Shown here piece by piece: positions 17,364-26,586 of a stretch of DNA of 64,000 nt (the first letter of the stretch is position 1; each line of letters begins with the position of its first letter). The position numbers and the translations under genes were made by a program. The stretch comes from Pseudomonas grimontii (GTDB taxonomy: Bacteria > Pseudomonadota > Gammaproteobacteria > Pseudomonadales > Pseudomonadaceae): NCBI RefSeq assembly GCF_007858185.1, contig NZ_VFES01000004.1, positions 62,001-126,000 of the forward strand. Direction: 5' to 3'. Below the pieces are notes generated by a model that saw nothing but the letters and a program-made list of their open reading frames with translations, did no database searches and was not told the origin of the DNA.

Positions 17364-19760
17364 ATGAAGACAACCATCGAATTGCCTCTCCTGCCGTTGC
17401 GTGATGTCGTCGTCTATCCGCACATGGTTATCCCGCTGTTCGTGGGGCGCGAGAAGTCTATCGAAGCCCTTGAGGCTGCGATGACGGGCGACAAGCAGAT
17501 ACTGCTATTGGCCCAGAGAAATCCTGCCGATGATGATCCAGGCGAAGACGCCCTGTATCGCGTCGGCACCATTGCCACTGTCCTGCAACTGCTCAAGCTG
17601 CCCGATGGCACCGTCAAGGTGTTGGTGGAAGGCGAGCAGCGCGGTTCGGTAGAGCGTTTCATGGAGGTGGACGGCCACCTACGCGCTGAAGTGGTGCTGA
17701 TCGACGAAGTCGAGGCCCCTGAGCGCGAGTCCGAAGTCTTTGTGCGCAGCCTGCTCTCGCAGTTTGAGCAGTATGTGCAGTTGGGCAAGAAGGTCCCGGC
17801 TGAAGTCCTGTCTTCCCTCAATAGCATCGATGAGCCAAGCCGCCTGGTCGACACCATGGCCGCGCATATGGCGCTGAAGATCGAGCAGAAGCAAGACATC
17901 CTCGAAATCATTGACCTGTCGGCCCGTGTCGAACACGTGCTGGCATTGCTGGATGCCGAAATCGATCTGCTCCAGGTCGAGAAGCGCATCCGGGGTCGCG
18001 TCAAAAAGCAAATGGAGCGCAGCCAGCGCGAGTACTACCTGAATGAGCAGATGAAGGCCATTCAAAAGGAACTCGGCGACAGCGAGGAAGGCCACAATGA
18101 AATCGAAGAGCTGAAAAAGCGCATCGATGCTGCAGGCCTGCCGAAAGACGCCCTGACCAAAGCCACCGCCGAGTTGAACAAGCTCAAGCAGATGTCGCCG
18201 ATGTCCGCCGAGGCCACCGTGGTGCGCTCGTACATCGACTGGCTGGTGCAGGTGCCGTGGAAGGCTCAGACCAAGGTACGCCTGGACCTGGCCCGCGCTG
18301 AAGACATTCTCGATGCCGACCACTATGGCCTTGAAGAAGTCAAAGAACGCATCCTCGAATACCTCGCCGTGCAAAAGCGCGTGAAGAAGATTCGTGGCCC
18401 GGTGTTGTGCCTGGTTGGCCCGCCTGGCGTGGGTAAAACCTCCCTGGCCGAGTCCATCGCCAATGCCACCAACCGTAAATTCGTGCGCATGGCCCTCGGT
18501 GGTGTGCGAGATGAAGCGGAAATTCGTGGTCATCGGCGGACTTACATCGGTTCGATGCCAGGAAGATTGATTCAAAAAATGACAAAGGTGGGTGTGCGCA
18601 ACCCGCTGTTCCTGCTCGATGAAATCGACAAAATGGGCAGCGACATGCGTGGCGATCCGGCGTCGGCCTTGCTGGAAGTGCTCGACCCTGAGCAGAACCA
18701 CAATTTCAACGACCATTACCTGGAGGTCGACTACGACCTGTCCGACGTAATGTTCCTGTGCACCTCCAACTCCATGAACATTCCGCCAGCGTTGCTGGAC
18801 CGGATGGAAGTGATTCGCCTGCCGGGTTACACCGAAGACGAGAAGATCAACATCGCCGTCAAATACCTCGCGCCCAAGCAGATTTCGGCCAATGGCCTGA
18901 AGAAGGGTGAGATCGAATTTGACGTCGAGTCGATTCGCGACATCGTGCGCTACTACACTCGCGAGGCCGGTGTACGGGGCCTTGAGCGCCAGATCGCGAA
19001 GATTTGCCGCAAGGCGGTTAAGGAGCACGCGCTGGAAAAACGCTTCTCGGTGAAGGTCACTGCCGACGCTCTTGAGCACTTCCTGGGCGTGCGTAAATTC
19101 CGTTACGGCCTGGCTGAGCAACAGGATCAGGTAGGGCAGGTGACTGGCCTGGCGTGGACCCAGGTGGGCGGCGAATTGCTGACCATCGAAGCGGCGGTGA
19201 TTCCCGGCAAGGGCCAGTTGATCAAGACCGGCTCCCTCGGTGACGTGATGGTCGAATCCATTACCGCCGCGCAGACCGTGGTGCGCAGCCGCGCCCGGAG
19301 CCTGGGGATCCCCCTGGACTTCCACGAGAAGCACGACACCCACATCCACATGCCGGAAGGGGCTACACCGAAGGATGGCCCTAGCGCCGGCGTAGGTATG
19401 TGCACGGCCCTGGTATCGGCATTGACCGGCATACCGGTGCGCGCCGACGTGGCCATGACCGGGGAAATCACCCTGCGTGGCCAGGTATTGGCCATCGGTG
19501 GTCTGAAAGAGAAATTGCTCGCTGCACACCGGGGTGGTATCAAGACCGTGATCATTCCTGAAGAGAATGTTCGCGACTTGAAGGAAATTCCTGACAATAT
19601 CAAGCAAGATCTTCAGATTAAACCGGTTAAATGGATTGACGAGGTCCTGCAAATTGCGCTGCAATACGCGCCGGAGCCCTTGCCGGATGTGGCTCCGGAG
19701 ATAGTTGCAAAGGATGAAAAGCGAGAGTCTGATTCCAAGGAAAGAATTAGCACGCATTAA
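17364..19760 (+). CDS. lon: ATP-dependent protease La
   Basis: Cytosolic AAA+ serine protease, 798 residues. The N-terminal LON domain starts at LPLLPLRDVVVYPHM; the AAA module has Walker A GPPGVGKTSLAE and Walker B FLLDEIDKMG; the protease domain has catalytic dyad Ser674 (PKDGPSAGVGM) and Lys717 (GLKEKLLAAHR). The ATG at 17364 has GAGGCGA upstream. An earlier in-frame start would only add non-conserved residues. Heat-shock control is likely by family analogy, but no sigma-32 promoter was identified with confidence. Confidence 0.98.
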   Translation: MKTTIELPLLPLRDVVVYPHMVIPLFVGREKSIEALEAAMTGDKQILLLAQRNPADDDPGEDALYRVGTIATVLQLLKLPDGTVKVLVEGEQRGSVERFMEVDGHLRAEVVLIDEVEAPERESEVFVRSLLSQFEQYVQLGKKVPAEVLSSLNSIDEPSRLVDTMAAHMALKIEQKQDILEIIDLSARVEHVLALLDAEIDLLQVEKRIRGRVKKQMERSQREYYLNEQMKAIQKELGDSEEGHNEIEELKKRIDAAGLPKDALTKATAELNKLKQMSPMSAEATVVRSYIDWLVQVPWKAQTKVRLDLARAEDILDADHYGLEEVKERILEYLAVQKRVKKIRGPVLCLVGPPGVGKTSLAESIANATNRKFVRMALGGVRDEAEIRGHRRTYIGSMPGRLIQKMTKVGVRNPLFLLDEIDKMGSDMRGDPASALLEVLDPEQNHNFNDHYLEVDYDLSDVMFLCTSNSMNIPPALLDRMEVIRLPGYTEDEKINIAVKYLAPKQISANGLKKGEIEFDVESIRDIVRYYTREAGVRGLERQIAKICRKAVKEHALEKRFSVKVTADALEHFLGVRKFRYGLAEQQDQVGQVTGLAWTQVGGELLTIEAAVIPGKGQLIKTGSLGDVMVESITAAQTVVRSRARSLGIPLDFHEKHDTHIHMPEGATPKDGPSAGVGMCTALVSALTGIPVRADVAMTGEITLRGQVLAIGGLKEKLLAAHRGGIKTVIIPEENVRDLKEIPDNIKQDLQIKPVKWIDEVLQIALQYAPEPLPDVAPEIVAKDEKRESDSKERISTH

Positions 19761-19909
19761 TGTGAATAAGCCTGGAGGCTTCCTTGACAGCTTTTTAGAG
19801 CCCTTGTTATAAAGCGGCTCTTAAGTGTCTGTAGGCCATTCAGCACTGGTTTTTGCTGTTTACCAAAAAACTTAGAATCATACTCAATAGATATGTAAGG
19901 GGACTTAGA

Positions 19910-20182
19910 GTGAACAAGTCGGAACTGATTGATGCTATCGCTGCATCCGCTGATATCCCGAAAGCTGCTGCTGGCCGTGCGCTGGATGCAGTAATCGAAT
20001 CCGTCACTGGCGCTCTGAAGGCCGGCGACTCCGTGGTACTGGTAGGCTTCGGTACTTTCTCTGTGACTAACCGCCCAGCTCGCGTTGGCCGTAACCCACA
20101 GAATGGCGAAGCGCTGCAAATCGCGGCTGCCAAGAAACCAGGTTTCAAAGCCGGTAAAGCCCTGAAAGAAGCCGTTAACTAA
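19910..20182 (+). CDS. hupB: DNA-binding protein HU-beta
   Basis: A 90-residue nucleoid protein bending DNA as HU dimers. It has the standard [13 protein letters not shown]-terminus and the DNA-binding beta-arm with the [12 protein letters not shown] segment. It uses a GTG start at 19910 with an AAGGGG Shine-Dalgarno, common for hupB. Located after lon as in other gammaproteobacteria. Confidence 0.98.
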   Translation: MNKSELIDAIAASADIPKAAAGRALDAVIESVTGALKAGDSVVLVGFGTFSVTNRPARVGRNPQNGEALQIAAAKKPGFKAGKALKEAVN

Positions 20183-20238
20183 GTTTCGATCAAGCCTTTA
20201 CCTACTACCCGGGTCGGACGCTGGTCTGGCCTGGCAGT

Positions 20239-20313
20239 GGAGCGGTAGCTGACCCACGTATCCATCGGGTCGCCACGCCGGGGTGTCGGTTCAAACCTCC
20301 GCCCGCTCCGCCA
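20239..20313 (+). pseudogene. degenerate tRNA-Asp-like sequence
   Basis: A 75-base stretch that begins GGAGCGGTAGCT and ends CCGCTCCGCCA: the acceptor stem of tRNA-Asp (GGAGCGG / CCGCTCC plus GCCA) pairs perfectly. The middle has decayed: the D arm is altered, the anticodon loop reads TCGCCAC instead of CTGTCAC, and the T stem has three mismatches around TTCAAAC. It is unlikely to be a working tRNA. The intact ends and a terminator just behind it suggest it may still be transcribed and processed. Assignment to Asp is by resemblance to the bacterial tRNA-Asp consensus. Confidence 0.65.
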
Positions 20314-20320
20314 GTTACGA

Positions 20321-20349
20321 GAAGGCGCATCCTCGGATGCGCCTTTCTT
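20321..20349 (+). terminator. terminator behind hupB / tRNA-like sequence
   Basis: GAAGGCGCATCC / GGATGCGCCTTTC hairpin followed by TTCT. Confidence 0.8.
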
Positions 20350-20415
20350 CTATCCGGACTCTACCCACGCTCCACGGTTGCCAATTTTTGAAGTTCAACC
20401 GTTTCTGGGGGACGC

Positions 20416-22290
20416 ATGCTGCAAAATATCAGGGACAATTCACAAGGCTGGATTGCCAAGACCATTATCGGGATCATCGTCGCATTGATGGCGTTCACCG
20501 GTATCGAGGCCATTTTCCAGGCCTCGACCAACACCAAGCAGGACGTGGCCAAGGTCAACGGTGAAGAAATCACCCAGACTGAACTCAGTCAGGCCGTCGA
20601 CATGCAACGTCGCCAGCTGATGCAACAGCTGGGTAAGGATTTCGATGCGTCGCTGCTGGACGAAAAACTGCTGCGCGATGCGGCGCTCAAGGGCCTGATC
20701 GATCGTAAGCTGCTGCTGCAAGGCGCCGCCGACTCCAAGTTTGGCTTCTCTGAAGCGGCACTGGACCAGGTAATCCTGCAGACGCCGGAATTCCAGGTGG
20801 ACGGCAAGTTCAACGCCGAACGCTTTGACCAGGTGATCCGTCAACTGGGCTACAGCCGTATGCAGTTCCGTCAGATGCTGACTCAGGAAATGCTGATCGG
20901 CCAGGTTCGCGCAGGCATCGCCGGCAGCGGTTTCGTAACCGACGCCGAGGTGCTGGCATTCGCCCGTCTGGAAAAACAGACCCGCGATTTCGCTACCGTC
21001 AATATCAAGGCCAACCCCGCGGCGGTGAAACTCACCGACGACGAGGTCAAGGCTTACTATGACCAGCACGCCAAGGAGTTCATGACTCCGGACCAGGTGG
21101 TCATCGACTACCTGGAACTGAAGAAGTCTTCCTTCTTCGACCAGGTCAGCGTGAAGGACGATGAACTGCAGGCTGCCTATCAGAAAGAAACCGCCAACCT
21201 CGCTGAACAGCGTCGCGCGGCGCACATCCTGATTGAAGTCAACGATAAGGTCACCGACGCGCAAGCGAAGGCCAAGATCGAAGAAATCCAGGCACGCCTG
21301 GCCAAGGGCGAGAAGTTCGAAACCCTGGCCAAGGAGTTCTCCCAAGATCCAGGTTCGGCCAACAGTGGCGGCGACCTCGGCTTTGCCGGCCCGGGCGTCT
21401 ACGACCCGGACTTCGAAGCAGCCTTGTACGCATTGAACAAAGACCAGGTCTCGGCGCCGGTTCGCAGCACCTTCGGTTGGCACTTGATCAAGCTGTTGGG
21501 CGTTGAGGCACCGCAAGTGCCGACGTTTGCCAGCCTGAAAGACAAGCTGACCCGCGAGCTCAAGACCCAACAGGTCGAGCAGCGTTTTGTCGAAGCGACC
21601 AAGCAATTGGAAGATGCGGCATTCGAAGCCTCCGATCTGGCCCAACCGGCGTCTGACCTGAAGCTGACCGTACACACCTCCGCGCCGTTTGGCCGTGAAG
21701 GTGGTGACGGTGTTGCGGCCAACCGTGCCGTGGTCACCGCTGCGTTCAGCCCGGAAGTGCTGGATGAGGGTGCCAACAGCAGCGCCATTGAACTGGACCC
21801 GGAAACCATCATCGTGCTGCGTGCCAAAGAGCACCGCAAACCTGCGCAACTGCCGCTGGAAAGCGTTGCTGCGGCGATCCGCACACAGATGGCCAAGGAG
21901 CGCGCCAGCGCGGCTGCCAAGACTCACGCTGATGAGCTGATCGCCAGCCTGCGTGATGGCAAGACCCCGCTGAACCAGCCGGTCGACGGCCAGGCCTGGA
22001 AAGTCACTGAAGCGGCTACCCGTAGCCAGGAAGCGATTGACCCGGCCGTGCTGCAAGCCCTGTTCCGCATGCCCAAGCCTGCGGCCAAGGACAAACCGAC
22101 CTTTACCACCGTTACCCTGGCTGATGGCAGCCTGGTGATCGTGCGCTTGAACGGTGTCAACGAAGCGGCTGCCCCAACGGACGAAGAAAAGGCGCAATAC
22201 CGCCGCTTCCTCGCTTCCCGTGTTGGCCAGCAGGACTTCGCGGCATACCGCAAGCAGTTGGAAACCAAGGCTGATATCAAGAAGTACTGA
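20416..22290 (+). CDS. ppiD: periplasmic peptidyl-prolyl isomerase/chaperone, PpiD type
   Basis: A 624-residue membrane-anchored chaperone that helps newly exported proteins leave the Sec channel. One N-terminal transmembrane helix (about 15-35, IIGIIVALMAFTGIEAIF), a SurA_N-like region with the LLIDRKLLLQG-type helix, and a parvulin domain at about 270-360 (RAAHILIEV, FSQDPGSANSGGDLGF, FGWHLIKL). The ATG at 20416 follows GGGGGAC. The place after hupB agrees with ppiD. Confidence 0.95.
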   Translation: MLQNIRDNSQGWIAKTIIGIIVALMAFTGIEAIFQASTNTKQDVAKVNGEEITQTELSQAVDMQRRQLMQQLGKDFDASLLDEKLLRDAALKGLIDRKLLLQGAADSKFGFSEAALDQVILQTPEFQVDGKFNAERFDQVIRQLGYSRMQFRQMLTQEMLIGQVRAGIAGSGFVTDAEVLAFARLEKQTRDFATVNIKANPAAVKLTDDEVKAYYDQHAKEFMTPDQVVIDYLELKKSSFFDQVSVKDDELQAAYQKETANLAEQRRAAHILIEVNDKVTDAQAKAKIEEIQARLAKGEKFETLAKEFSQDPGSANSGGDLGFAGPGVYDPDFEAALYALNKDQVSAPVRSTFGWHLIKLLGVEAPQVPTFASLKDKLTRELKTQQVEQRFVEATKQLEDAAFEASDLAQPASDLKLTVHTSAPFGREGGDGVAANRAVVTAAFSPEVLDEGANSSAIELDPETIIVLRAKEHRKPAQLPLESVAAAIRTQMAKERASAAAKTHADELIASLRDGKTPLNQPVDGQAWKVTEAATRSQEAIDPAVLQALFRMPKPAAKDKPTFTTVTLADGSLVIVRLNGVNEAAAPTDEEKAQYRRFLASRVGQQDFAAYRKQLETKADIKKY

Positions 22291-22306
22291 TGTTGGTTTG
22301 AACAAG

Positions 22307-22340
22307 AAGCCCCCGGCCTGAAAAGACCGGGGGCTTTTTT
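22307..22340 (+). terminator. terminator of ppiD
   Basis: AAGCCCCCGG / CCGGGGGCTT hairpin followed by a run of six T. Confidence 0.92.
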
Positions 22341-22388
22341 ATGTGCGCTAGACTGGGTACTCGGTATCGTCGACCCAGGAGTTTCAGC

Positions 22389-22913
22389 GTGTTGATTCAA
22401 GGAATGGATGGCTGGGTGATCCGCCGCGCCAAGGTGGCGGATGTTCCTGCCGTGCTGCAGGTGTTCGACGAGGTGATCGCCTGGTTCGTTGGCATGGGCA
22501 ATAACGATCAATGGGGCACTGAGCCCTGGTCGGCGTCGCCCCGGCGAGTAGTGCAAGTGACTGAAGCCTGCGCGTTGCCCGGGGCCTGGGTTGTCGAGGA
22601 CCCCGAAGGGCATCTTCGGGGAGCGCTGGTGTTGGGCGATCCCATGCCTTATGTGCCGTCGGAGGCAGAGCCACAGGTGTATGTGCGCCTGTTGATTGCC
22701 GCGCGTGATCCGCGAGTTCGCGGCCTTGGGCGGCGCATGATGGCCTTTGCCGATGACCAGGCCCGCGCAGCAGGAGTGACACGCTTGCGTGTGGACTGCT
22801 ACGGCGGCGGCACAGGGGATCTGGTGCGTTTTTATGAGTCCTGTGGCTACGAACGCATTTCAACGTTCGACTTGGCGGGGTGGCCGGGCCAACTGTTGGG
22901 GCGCCGTCTGTGA
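22389..22913 (+). CDS. GNAT-family N-acetyltransferase
   Basis: A 174-residue acetyl-CoA-dependent acetyltransferase; substrate unknown. The acetyl-CoA loop appears as DPRVRGLGRRMMAFADDQAR (R-x-x-G-x-G/R type) and the C-terminal motif as VRFYESCGYERIS. GTG start at 22389 with AGGAG eight bases upstream; the first codons fall 50 bases after the ppiD terminator. Its last 54 bases overlap the convergent MFS gene. Confidence 0.88.
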   Translation: MLIQGMDGWVIRRAKVADVPAVLQVFDEVIAWFVGMGNNDQWGTEPWSASPRRVVQVTEACALPGAWVVEDPEGHLRGALVLGDPMPYVPSEAEPQVYVRLLIAARDPRVRGLGRRMMAFADDQARAAGVTRLRVDCYGGGTGDLVRFYESCGYERISTFDLAGWPGQLLGRRL

Positions 22914-24065
22914 TGCGCCGGCCCAGGCCAGTAGCATCAGTAGTATAACGGCCCATGGAAAGCCCGAGACGCCCCAGCCCTGAAGTAACACGCCACCCGC
23001 CAACCCGCCACCGGCGATCCCCAGGTTCCACACGGTCACCAGCATTGATTGCGCTGCATCCGCCGACTTGCCCGCCGATTGGGCCAGTGCGGTTTGCAGC
23101 AATGCCGGCAAGCCGCCGAACGCCAGGCCCCATAACGCCACGGCGGTATAGATGACTGCTGGCACATTGATCCAGAACGCCAGTGCCAGGGCGATCAGGC
23201 CAAACAGCGCACAGCTGATCAACAGCAAGGCGCGCAGCCAATGGTCAATCAACAGACCTGCCAGCCAGATGCTCAGTACCGCCGCGACGCCAAACACCAG
23301 CAGCACTCGGTCAACGTCCGCCTCAATACCCGCTGGCACCAGCAACGGGGCGATGTAGGTGTACAGAATGTTGTGGGCCAGCACATAGGTAAACGTCACC
23401 CACAGCACCGGACGAATGCCTGGCAGGTTCAGCACCTGGCGCAGCTCCAAGCGTTTATCCGCCCGTTCGCCGGCAAAATCCGGCAGTTGCCAGCGCGCCC
23501 AGACCAGTAGCACCAAGGTCAGCCCGGTCATGATCGCAAAGCTCAGGCGCCAGCCAACGGCGGTGCCGAGGAAGGTGCCTGCGGGCACACCCAGTGACAG
23601 CGCCAACGGTGCACCCAGCATCGCTACGGCAATTGCGCGACCTTGCAGGTGCGGCGCTACCATTCGGCTCGCATAACCCGCCAGCAACGCCCAGAGCAGA
23701 CCGGCGAAGACCCCGGCAAAAAAGCGCGCCACCAGGGTCAGCTCGTAGTGGCTGGACAGTGCGGTCACGCTGTTGACCAAGGCAAAGCCGCCAATGGCCA
23801 GCAGCAGCAACGGCCGCCTGCGCCAGCCGCGGGTCAGCAGCGTCAGGGGGATGGCGGCCAGCAACGAGCCAAGGGCGTAGAGGGTGACCAATTGACCGAC
23901 CAAGGCGGGCGACACGCCCAGGCCTTCGCCCATCTGCGGCAGAAGCCCGGCAGGCATGGCTTCGGTGAGGATGGTGATAAAGCCGGCGCTGGCCAAGGCC
24001 AGTAGACCGCCCAGCGGTAATGAATCCCGCTGGGCTGATGCGGTGAACGAAGGGCTGCTGCTCAT
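22860..24065 (-). CDS. MFS transporter, drug:H+ antiporter-1 type
   Basis: A 401-residue inner-membrane exporter with about twelve hydrophobic segments. Major-facilitator features include GLLPQMGEGLGVSPALVGQL at the first loop and the loop 2-3 region LTRGWRRRPLLL, and the motif C-like LGAPLALSLGVPAGTFLG in helix 5. It resembles sugar-efflux/chloramphenicol-resistance-type DHA1 proteins; the substrate is unknown. It is divergent from a LysR gene, probably its regulator, and overlaps the GNAT gene tail to tail. Confidence 0.9.
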   Translation of the reverse strand: MSSSPSFTASAQRDSLPLGGLLALASAGFITILTEAMPAGLLPQMGEGLGVSPALVGQLVTLYALGSLLAAIPLTLLTRGWRRRPLLLLAIGGFALVNSVTALSSHYELTLVARFFAGVFAGLLWALLAGYASRMVAPHLQGRAIAVAMLGAPLALSLGVPAGTFLGTAVGWRLSFAIMTGLTLVLLVWARWQLPDFAGERADKRLELRQVLNLPGIRPVLWVTFTYVLAHNILYTYIAPLLVPAGIEADVDRVLLVFGVAAVLSIWLAGLLIDHWLRALLLISCALFGLIALALAFWINVPAVIYTAVALWGLAFGGLPALLQTALAQSAGKSADAAQSMLVTVWNLGIAGGGLAGGVLLQGWGVSGFPWAVILLMLLAWAGASQTAPQQLARPPRQVER

Positions 24066-24148
24066 GAGGTTTTATCCGGGTGAAAGGGCGAGCGGGCAGA
24101 GTAGGGGGCTGTGGCTGGCGGAAAAACAGGCTAAAGTTCCGAACTTAT

Positions 24149-24164
24149 CGGACACTGGTGTCCG
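24149..24164. promoter_or_regulatory. candidate LysR operator
   Basis: CGGACAC-TG-GTGTCCG inverted repeat between the divergent MFS and LysR genes, 20 bases before the LysR ATG. Candidate site for autoregulation and control of the exporter. Confidence 0.5.
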
Positions 24165-24184
24165 TAATCGCTAACGGCGGGATC

Positions 24185-25081
24185 ATGGACAGCTTGGGCA
24201 GCCTTTCGGTATTTGTGCAGGTGGCGCAGACGCTCAGCTTCACCGCCGCCGGCCGCATGCTGGGGGTGTCGTCGTCGGCCGTGGGCAAAAGCATTGCGCG
24301 GATGGAAGAGCGCCTGGGCGTGCGGCTGTTCCACCGCAGCACGCGCAGTATCACCTTGACCAGTGAAGGCTCGCTGTTCCTTGAACGGTCGCGGCGGATT
24401 CTCGCTGAAGTGGAAGCGGCAGAGCAGGAGCTGACAGACGCCGGTGCAATGCCACGGGGCAAGTTGCGCATCAGTGTGCCGCAGGTGCGGGGCTTATTGA
24501 TGCCGGTACTCAGCGACTTTATGCGCGCCTACCCGGAGATCGAGTTGGATGTGGATTTTTCCGACCGAATGGTGGACGTGATCGAAGAAGGTTTCGATGC
24601 AGTGATTCGCACCGGCAAGCCGGAAGATTCGCGGTTGATGGCGCGCCACTTGGGCCACTACCAGTTGGTTCTCGTCGCCACACCGGGCTACTTCGCCCAA
24701 CACGGCACCCCGCAGCAGCCGCAGGATCTGAATGGTCATGCCTGTCTGCGCCACAAGTTCTGCGCCACGGGCAAGCTCGAGCCCTGGCCGTTGCGTCTTG
24801 CCCCAGGCGCAGCCGAACCGCTGTTGCGCACGCCGTTGGTCAGCACCACCATCGAGTCCCTCAACCATGTGGTGCTCGAGGGATTGGGCATTGCCTGCCT
24901 GCCGGACTACATGGTCCACCAGGCCGTGGGCGAGCGGCGCTTGCAACGGGTGCTGGATGACTACCTGGAACACCGGGGCAGTTTCTGGATGTTGTGGCCC
25001 GGCCGCCATACCTCGGCCAGGTTACGCGTGTTTATTGACCATATGTGCGCCGGGCTTTTTCCCGCAGGCCCCGGCGCGTAG
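24185..25081 (+). CDS. LysR-family transcriptional regulator
   Basis: A 298-residue regulator: N-terminal winged HTH (residues 1-60, SLSVFVQVAQTLSFTAAGRM and LGVRLFHRSTRSITLT) and a C-terminal effector-binding domain (about 90-290, with MVDVIEEGFDAVIRTG). This subgroup often controls a divergent exporter or oxidoreductase; here the neighbour is the MFS gene. The ATG at 24185 gives MDSLGSLSVF; the upstream in-frame extension has no HTH similarity. Confidence 0.93.
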   Translation: MDSLGSLSVFVQVAQTLSFTAAGRMLGVSSSAVGKSIARMEERLGVRLFHRSTRSITLTSEGSLFLERSRRILAEVEAAEQELTDAGAMPRGKLRISVPQVRGLLMPVLSDFMRAYPEIELDVDFSDRMVDVIEEGFDAVIRTGKPEDSRLMARHLGHYQLVLVATPGYFAQHGTPQQPQDLNGHACLRHKFCATGKLEPWPLRLAPGAAEPLLRTPLVSTTIESLNHVVLEGLGIACLPDYMVHQAVGERRLQRVLDDYLEHRGSFWMLWPGRHTSARLRVFIDHMCAGLFPAGPGA

Positions 25082-25170
25082 GTCTGTGACGTTTTACCGA
25101 CAGGAATGCGCGCGCCAAGACCTCGTTCTGTTGCACAATACCGCCCAGACCGTTTTCCTCAGGATTTTCA

Positions 25171-25947
25171 ATGTCGACATCATTCCACTTGCGTAGCCTC
25201 GGGCTGGCGCTGGTGCTGGCGGGCGCCGCGGGCTGCTCGTCACCCAAGACCGCTATTTATGAACATGAGAACTTCGACGACTCCGGTACATTTTCCCGGG
25301 ATTACCCGGTTAGTGATGTAGCGGCGTGCGAGGCCGCGCGGCGCGCCTTGCTGAGCCAGGGCTACATCATTACCAGCAGCGACCCGAAACTGGTCGTGGG
25401 TAACAAGAGCTTCCAGCAGACCGGCGAAACTCACCTGCAGATCAGCTTCAACGTGGTGTGTGCCGATGATGGCAAAGGCAAAAAACACTCGACGATGTTT
25501 GCCAACGCCCTTCAGGATCGCTATGCGCTGAAGAAGGTCAACAACTCCGCGAGCCTGGGTGTAGGCGTGCTGGGGTCGGTGTCGATGCCGATCGGCTCCA
25601 CCGATGACTCGATGGTGAAGGTGGCCAGTGAGACGGTGTCCGCGCCGAAGTTCTACGAGCGCTACTTTGCGTTGGTGGACGTCTTCCTGCCCCAGGAAGT
25701 GAAGAAGGCTGAGCATATCCCCGAGCAGCCAAAGGCCGACCTCGGTGTACCGGAGCCGAAGGCCGCACCGGCTGCGGAGAAAGTCGAGGCGCCGAAGGAA
25801 GAGCCTGCCGCACCCGCTGCCTCGGAGACGGTTGTGCCCGCGCCTGAGGCTGCACCGATTGCGCCGCAGGCCGAGCCCGCCACGACCACGCCGGACCTGC
25901 CGGCCCCGACCGAAGCCATTCCACCCCTGCCGACGCCTGCGCAGTAA
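25171..25947 (+). CDS. DUF2242 lipoprotein with Pro/Ala-rich tail
   Basis: A 258-residue lipoprotein: signal peptide with lipobox A-A-G-C (Cys at about 22), DUF2242 domain to about residue 175 (FSRDYPVSDVAACEAARRAL, FVKVASETVSAPKFYERYF-like stretch), then about 80 residues of low-complexity Pro/Ala/Glu (PEPKAAP, APEAAPIAP) probably spanning the periplasm or peptidoglycan. Function unknown. The ATG at 25171 has AGGA upstream. Confidence 0.85.
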   Translation: MSTSFHLRSLGLALVLAGAAGCSSPKTAIYEHENFDDSGTFSRDYPVSDVAACEAARRALLSQGYIITSSDPKLVVGNKSFQQTGETHLQISFNVVCADDGKGKKHSTMFANALQDRYALKKVNNSASLGVGVLGSVSMPIGSTDDSMVKVASETVSAPKFYERYFALVDVFLPQEVKKAEHIPEQPKADLGVPEPKAAPAAEKVEAPKEEPAAPAASETVVPAPEAAPIAPQAEPATTTPDLPAPTEAIPPLPTPAQ

Positions 25948-25948
25948 A

Positions 25949-26300
25949 TCAGACCGCTACGGGGTCGGCCTTGTCGACGTTGATCCCGTAGCGTTTGATT
26001 GCTTCACTGACCTTGTCGCGACCGATCAGTGGTCATCGGCCAATGCCTTCAAGGTTTCGTTGAGCAGGGTGATGTAGTAGTAAATGTTATCTTGCTCGAC
26101 GTACATACCCCGCATGCCCTCTCGGATAATCACCGCCAGTTCGTAGGCAAAGGTTGGGTCATAGGAGATGCAGCACGGAATCACCGACGAGAGGATATGG
26201 CTATGGCCATCGTCATGCTGCAAGCCTTCGCCCATCAGCGTGGTGCGCCCGGCGGCGGCATAGGCGTTGTAGACCTTGTCCGCGTCATGGCCACCCCGTT
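25949..26300 (-). pseudogene. aceE: remnant of a pyruvate dehydrogenase E1 (aceE) gene
   Basis: Read on the minus strand, this gives AceE-like sequence: GRTTLMGEGLQHDDGHSHIL, then CISYDPTFAYELAVIIREGM and EQDNIYYYITLLNE. Normal AceE continues for well over a hundred residues here; instead it jumps to LKALADDH, shifts frame, and ends IGRDKVSEAIKRYGINVDKA, the usual AceE C-terminus, with the stop at 25949-25951. So the N-terminal most of the gene is missing, plus an internal deletion and a frameshift. It overlaps nothing and sits head-on to the DUF2242 gene. No other pdh gene is near. Seen directly; family assignment from knowledge of AceE. Confidence 0.82.
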
Positions 26301-26491
26301 CATTTCAGTGCGTACCTGATTGCAATCGCGCCTCAGAACCCCAGTGCTAAATCCATGTAACGCTGCTACGTTTAATCCTGGAGTGCAGGAACGTCATGAC
26401 GTCGACATTTTTTCGTCATCACGGCACTTTAGGCTGGCTGTGCAGGTCATTTATCTGCAGCCGCTTTTAATTCAAAAACAAGGAGCCCACC

Positions 26492-26578
26492 ATGGACGAA
26501 TATCAGGAAGAACTGCTGGAGTACCAGGCCTTTGAACTGGATCCTCTGGATCCGGCCGATGACGCCACCGAGCTGTAA
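26492..26578 (+). CDS. 28-residue acidic small protein
   Basis: A very short reading frame with a strong AAGGAG Shine-Dalgarno eight bases before the ATG. The product, MDEYQEELLEYQAFELDPLD followed by PADDATEL, is strongly acidic with no basic residues and two Tyr-Glu repeats (YQEELLEYQAFEL). No signal peptide or membrane segment. It ends eight bases before the convergent AraC stop. I do not recognise it. The quality of the ribosome site and the residue bias argue for a real microprotein or leader peptide. Confidence 0.5.
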   Translation: MDEYQEELLEYQAFELDPLDPADDATEL

Positions 26579-26586
26579 GACCGACT

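Noticed and set aside
17679..19757. Very long open frame opposite lon
   Set aside because: It is a GC-rich antisense shadow of lon with no family resemblance or ribosome site.
20440..22305. Long antisense frame opposite ppiD
   Set aside because: Shadow of ppiD caused by codon bias; no recognisable domain.
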